From CAZLGO01 sp964559295 (GTDB taxonomy: Archaea > Methanobacteriota > Methanobacteria > Methanobacteriales > Methanobacteriaceae), in contig CAZLGO010000089.1 of the NCBI GenBank assembly GCA_964559295.1, positions 1-6,139 of the forward strand: a DNA stretch of 6,139 bases. Reading direction: 5' to 3'. Positions 6,093 through 6,139 of this stretch are shown piece after piece. The position numbers and the translations under genes are program-made. Within the stretch, counting starts at the first letter, position 1. The number at the start of each line of letters is the position of its first letter. The notes under the pieces are model-generated. The model had not been told where the DNA came from. It made no database searches and saw nothing but the letters and a program-made list of their open reading frames with translations.

Positions 6093-6120
6093 ATATATAT
6101 TGTATCAACTTATATGCTTT
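6093..6120 (-). promoter_or_regulatory. TATA-like promoter region of the membrane protein-pheT operon
   Basis: On the minus strand AAAGCATATAAG (6120-6109, BRE plus TATA-like) and AATATATATGG (6103-6093) are both plausible archaeal TATA elements. Transcription would start near 6087 or 6073 respectively. The first gives a leader of about 60 nt to the ATG at 6025. The region is very AT-rich, so the exact box is uncertain. Confidence 0.4.
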
Positions 6121-6139
6121 AAATAGTATAAAAATAGAG

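Overview
The window looks like AT-rich chromosomal DNA from a methanogen-like euryarchaeon. Three things support this. The PheT protein is about 550 residues long, the archaeal/eukaryotic form without the C-terminal bacterial domains. The ribosome-binding sites are strong GGAGG/GGTGAT types. The promoter candidates are BRE/TATA-like rather than -35/-10. A Methanobacteria-type methanogen is my best guess, from the feel of the PheT N-terminus and not from any search.

All convincing genes lie on the minus strand. Reading in the direction of transcription (right to left), a small histidine-rich membrane protein (5666..6064) is followed 4 nt later by pheT (4000..5661). The pheT Shine-Dalgarno sits inside the last codons of the membrane protein gene, so the two form a translationally coupled pair. 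Next comes a 546-bp gap (3454..3999) with no intact gene of normal size. It holds T-rich tracts, two stop-bounded minus-strand reading frames that could be remnants of a decayed gene, a 10-codon mini-ORF with a strong Shine-Dalgarno, an inverted-repeat cluster and a good archaeal promoter candidate.

The rest of the window (52..3453) is one 1133-residue protein, which is the notable item. It carries an intact SF2/ResIII helicase core, a long unassigned middle region, a short HEAT block, an HNH/zinc nuclease domain, a second unassigned stretch and six HEAT repeats. This single-chain helicase-nuclease-solenoid looks like a DNA-acting defence or restriction-type effector. No methyltransferase or other known defence partner is visible, although only 51 bp are available downstream of it.

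The picture is a housekeeping operon (membrane protein-pheT) followed, across a degenerate gap, by an accessory and probably horizontally acquired gene with its own promoter and ribosome-binding site.
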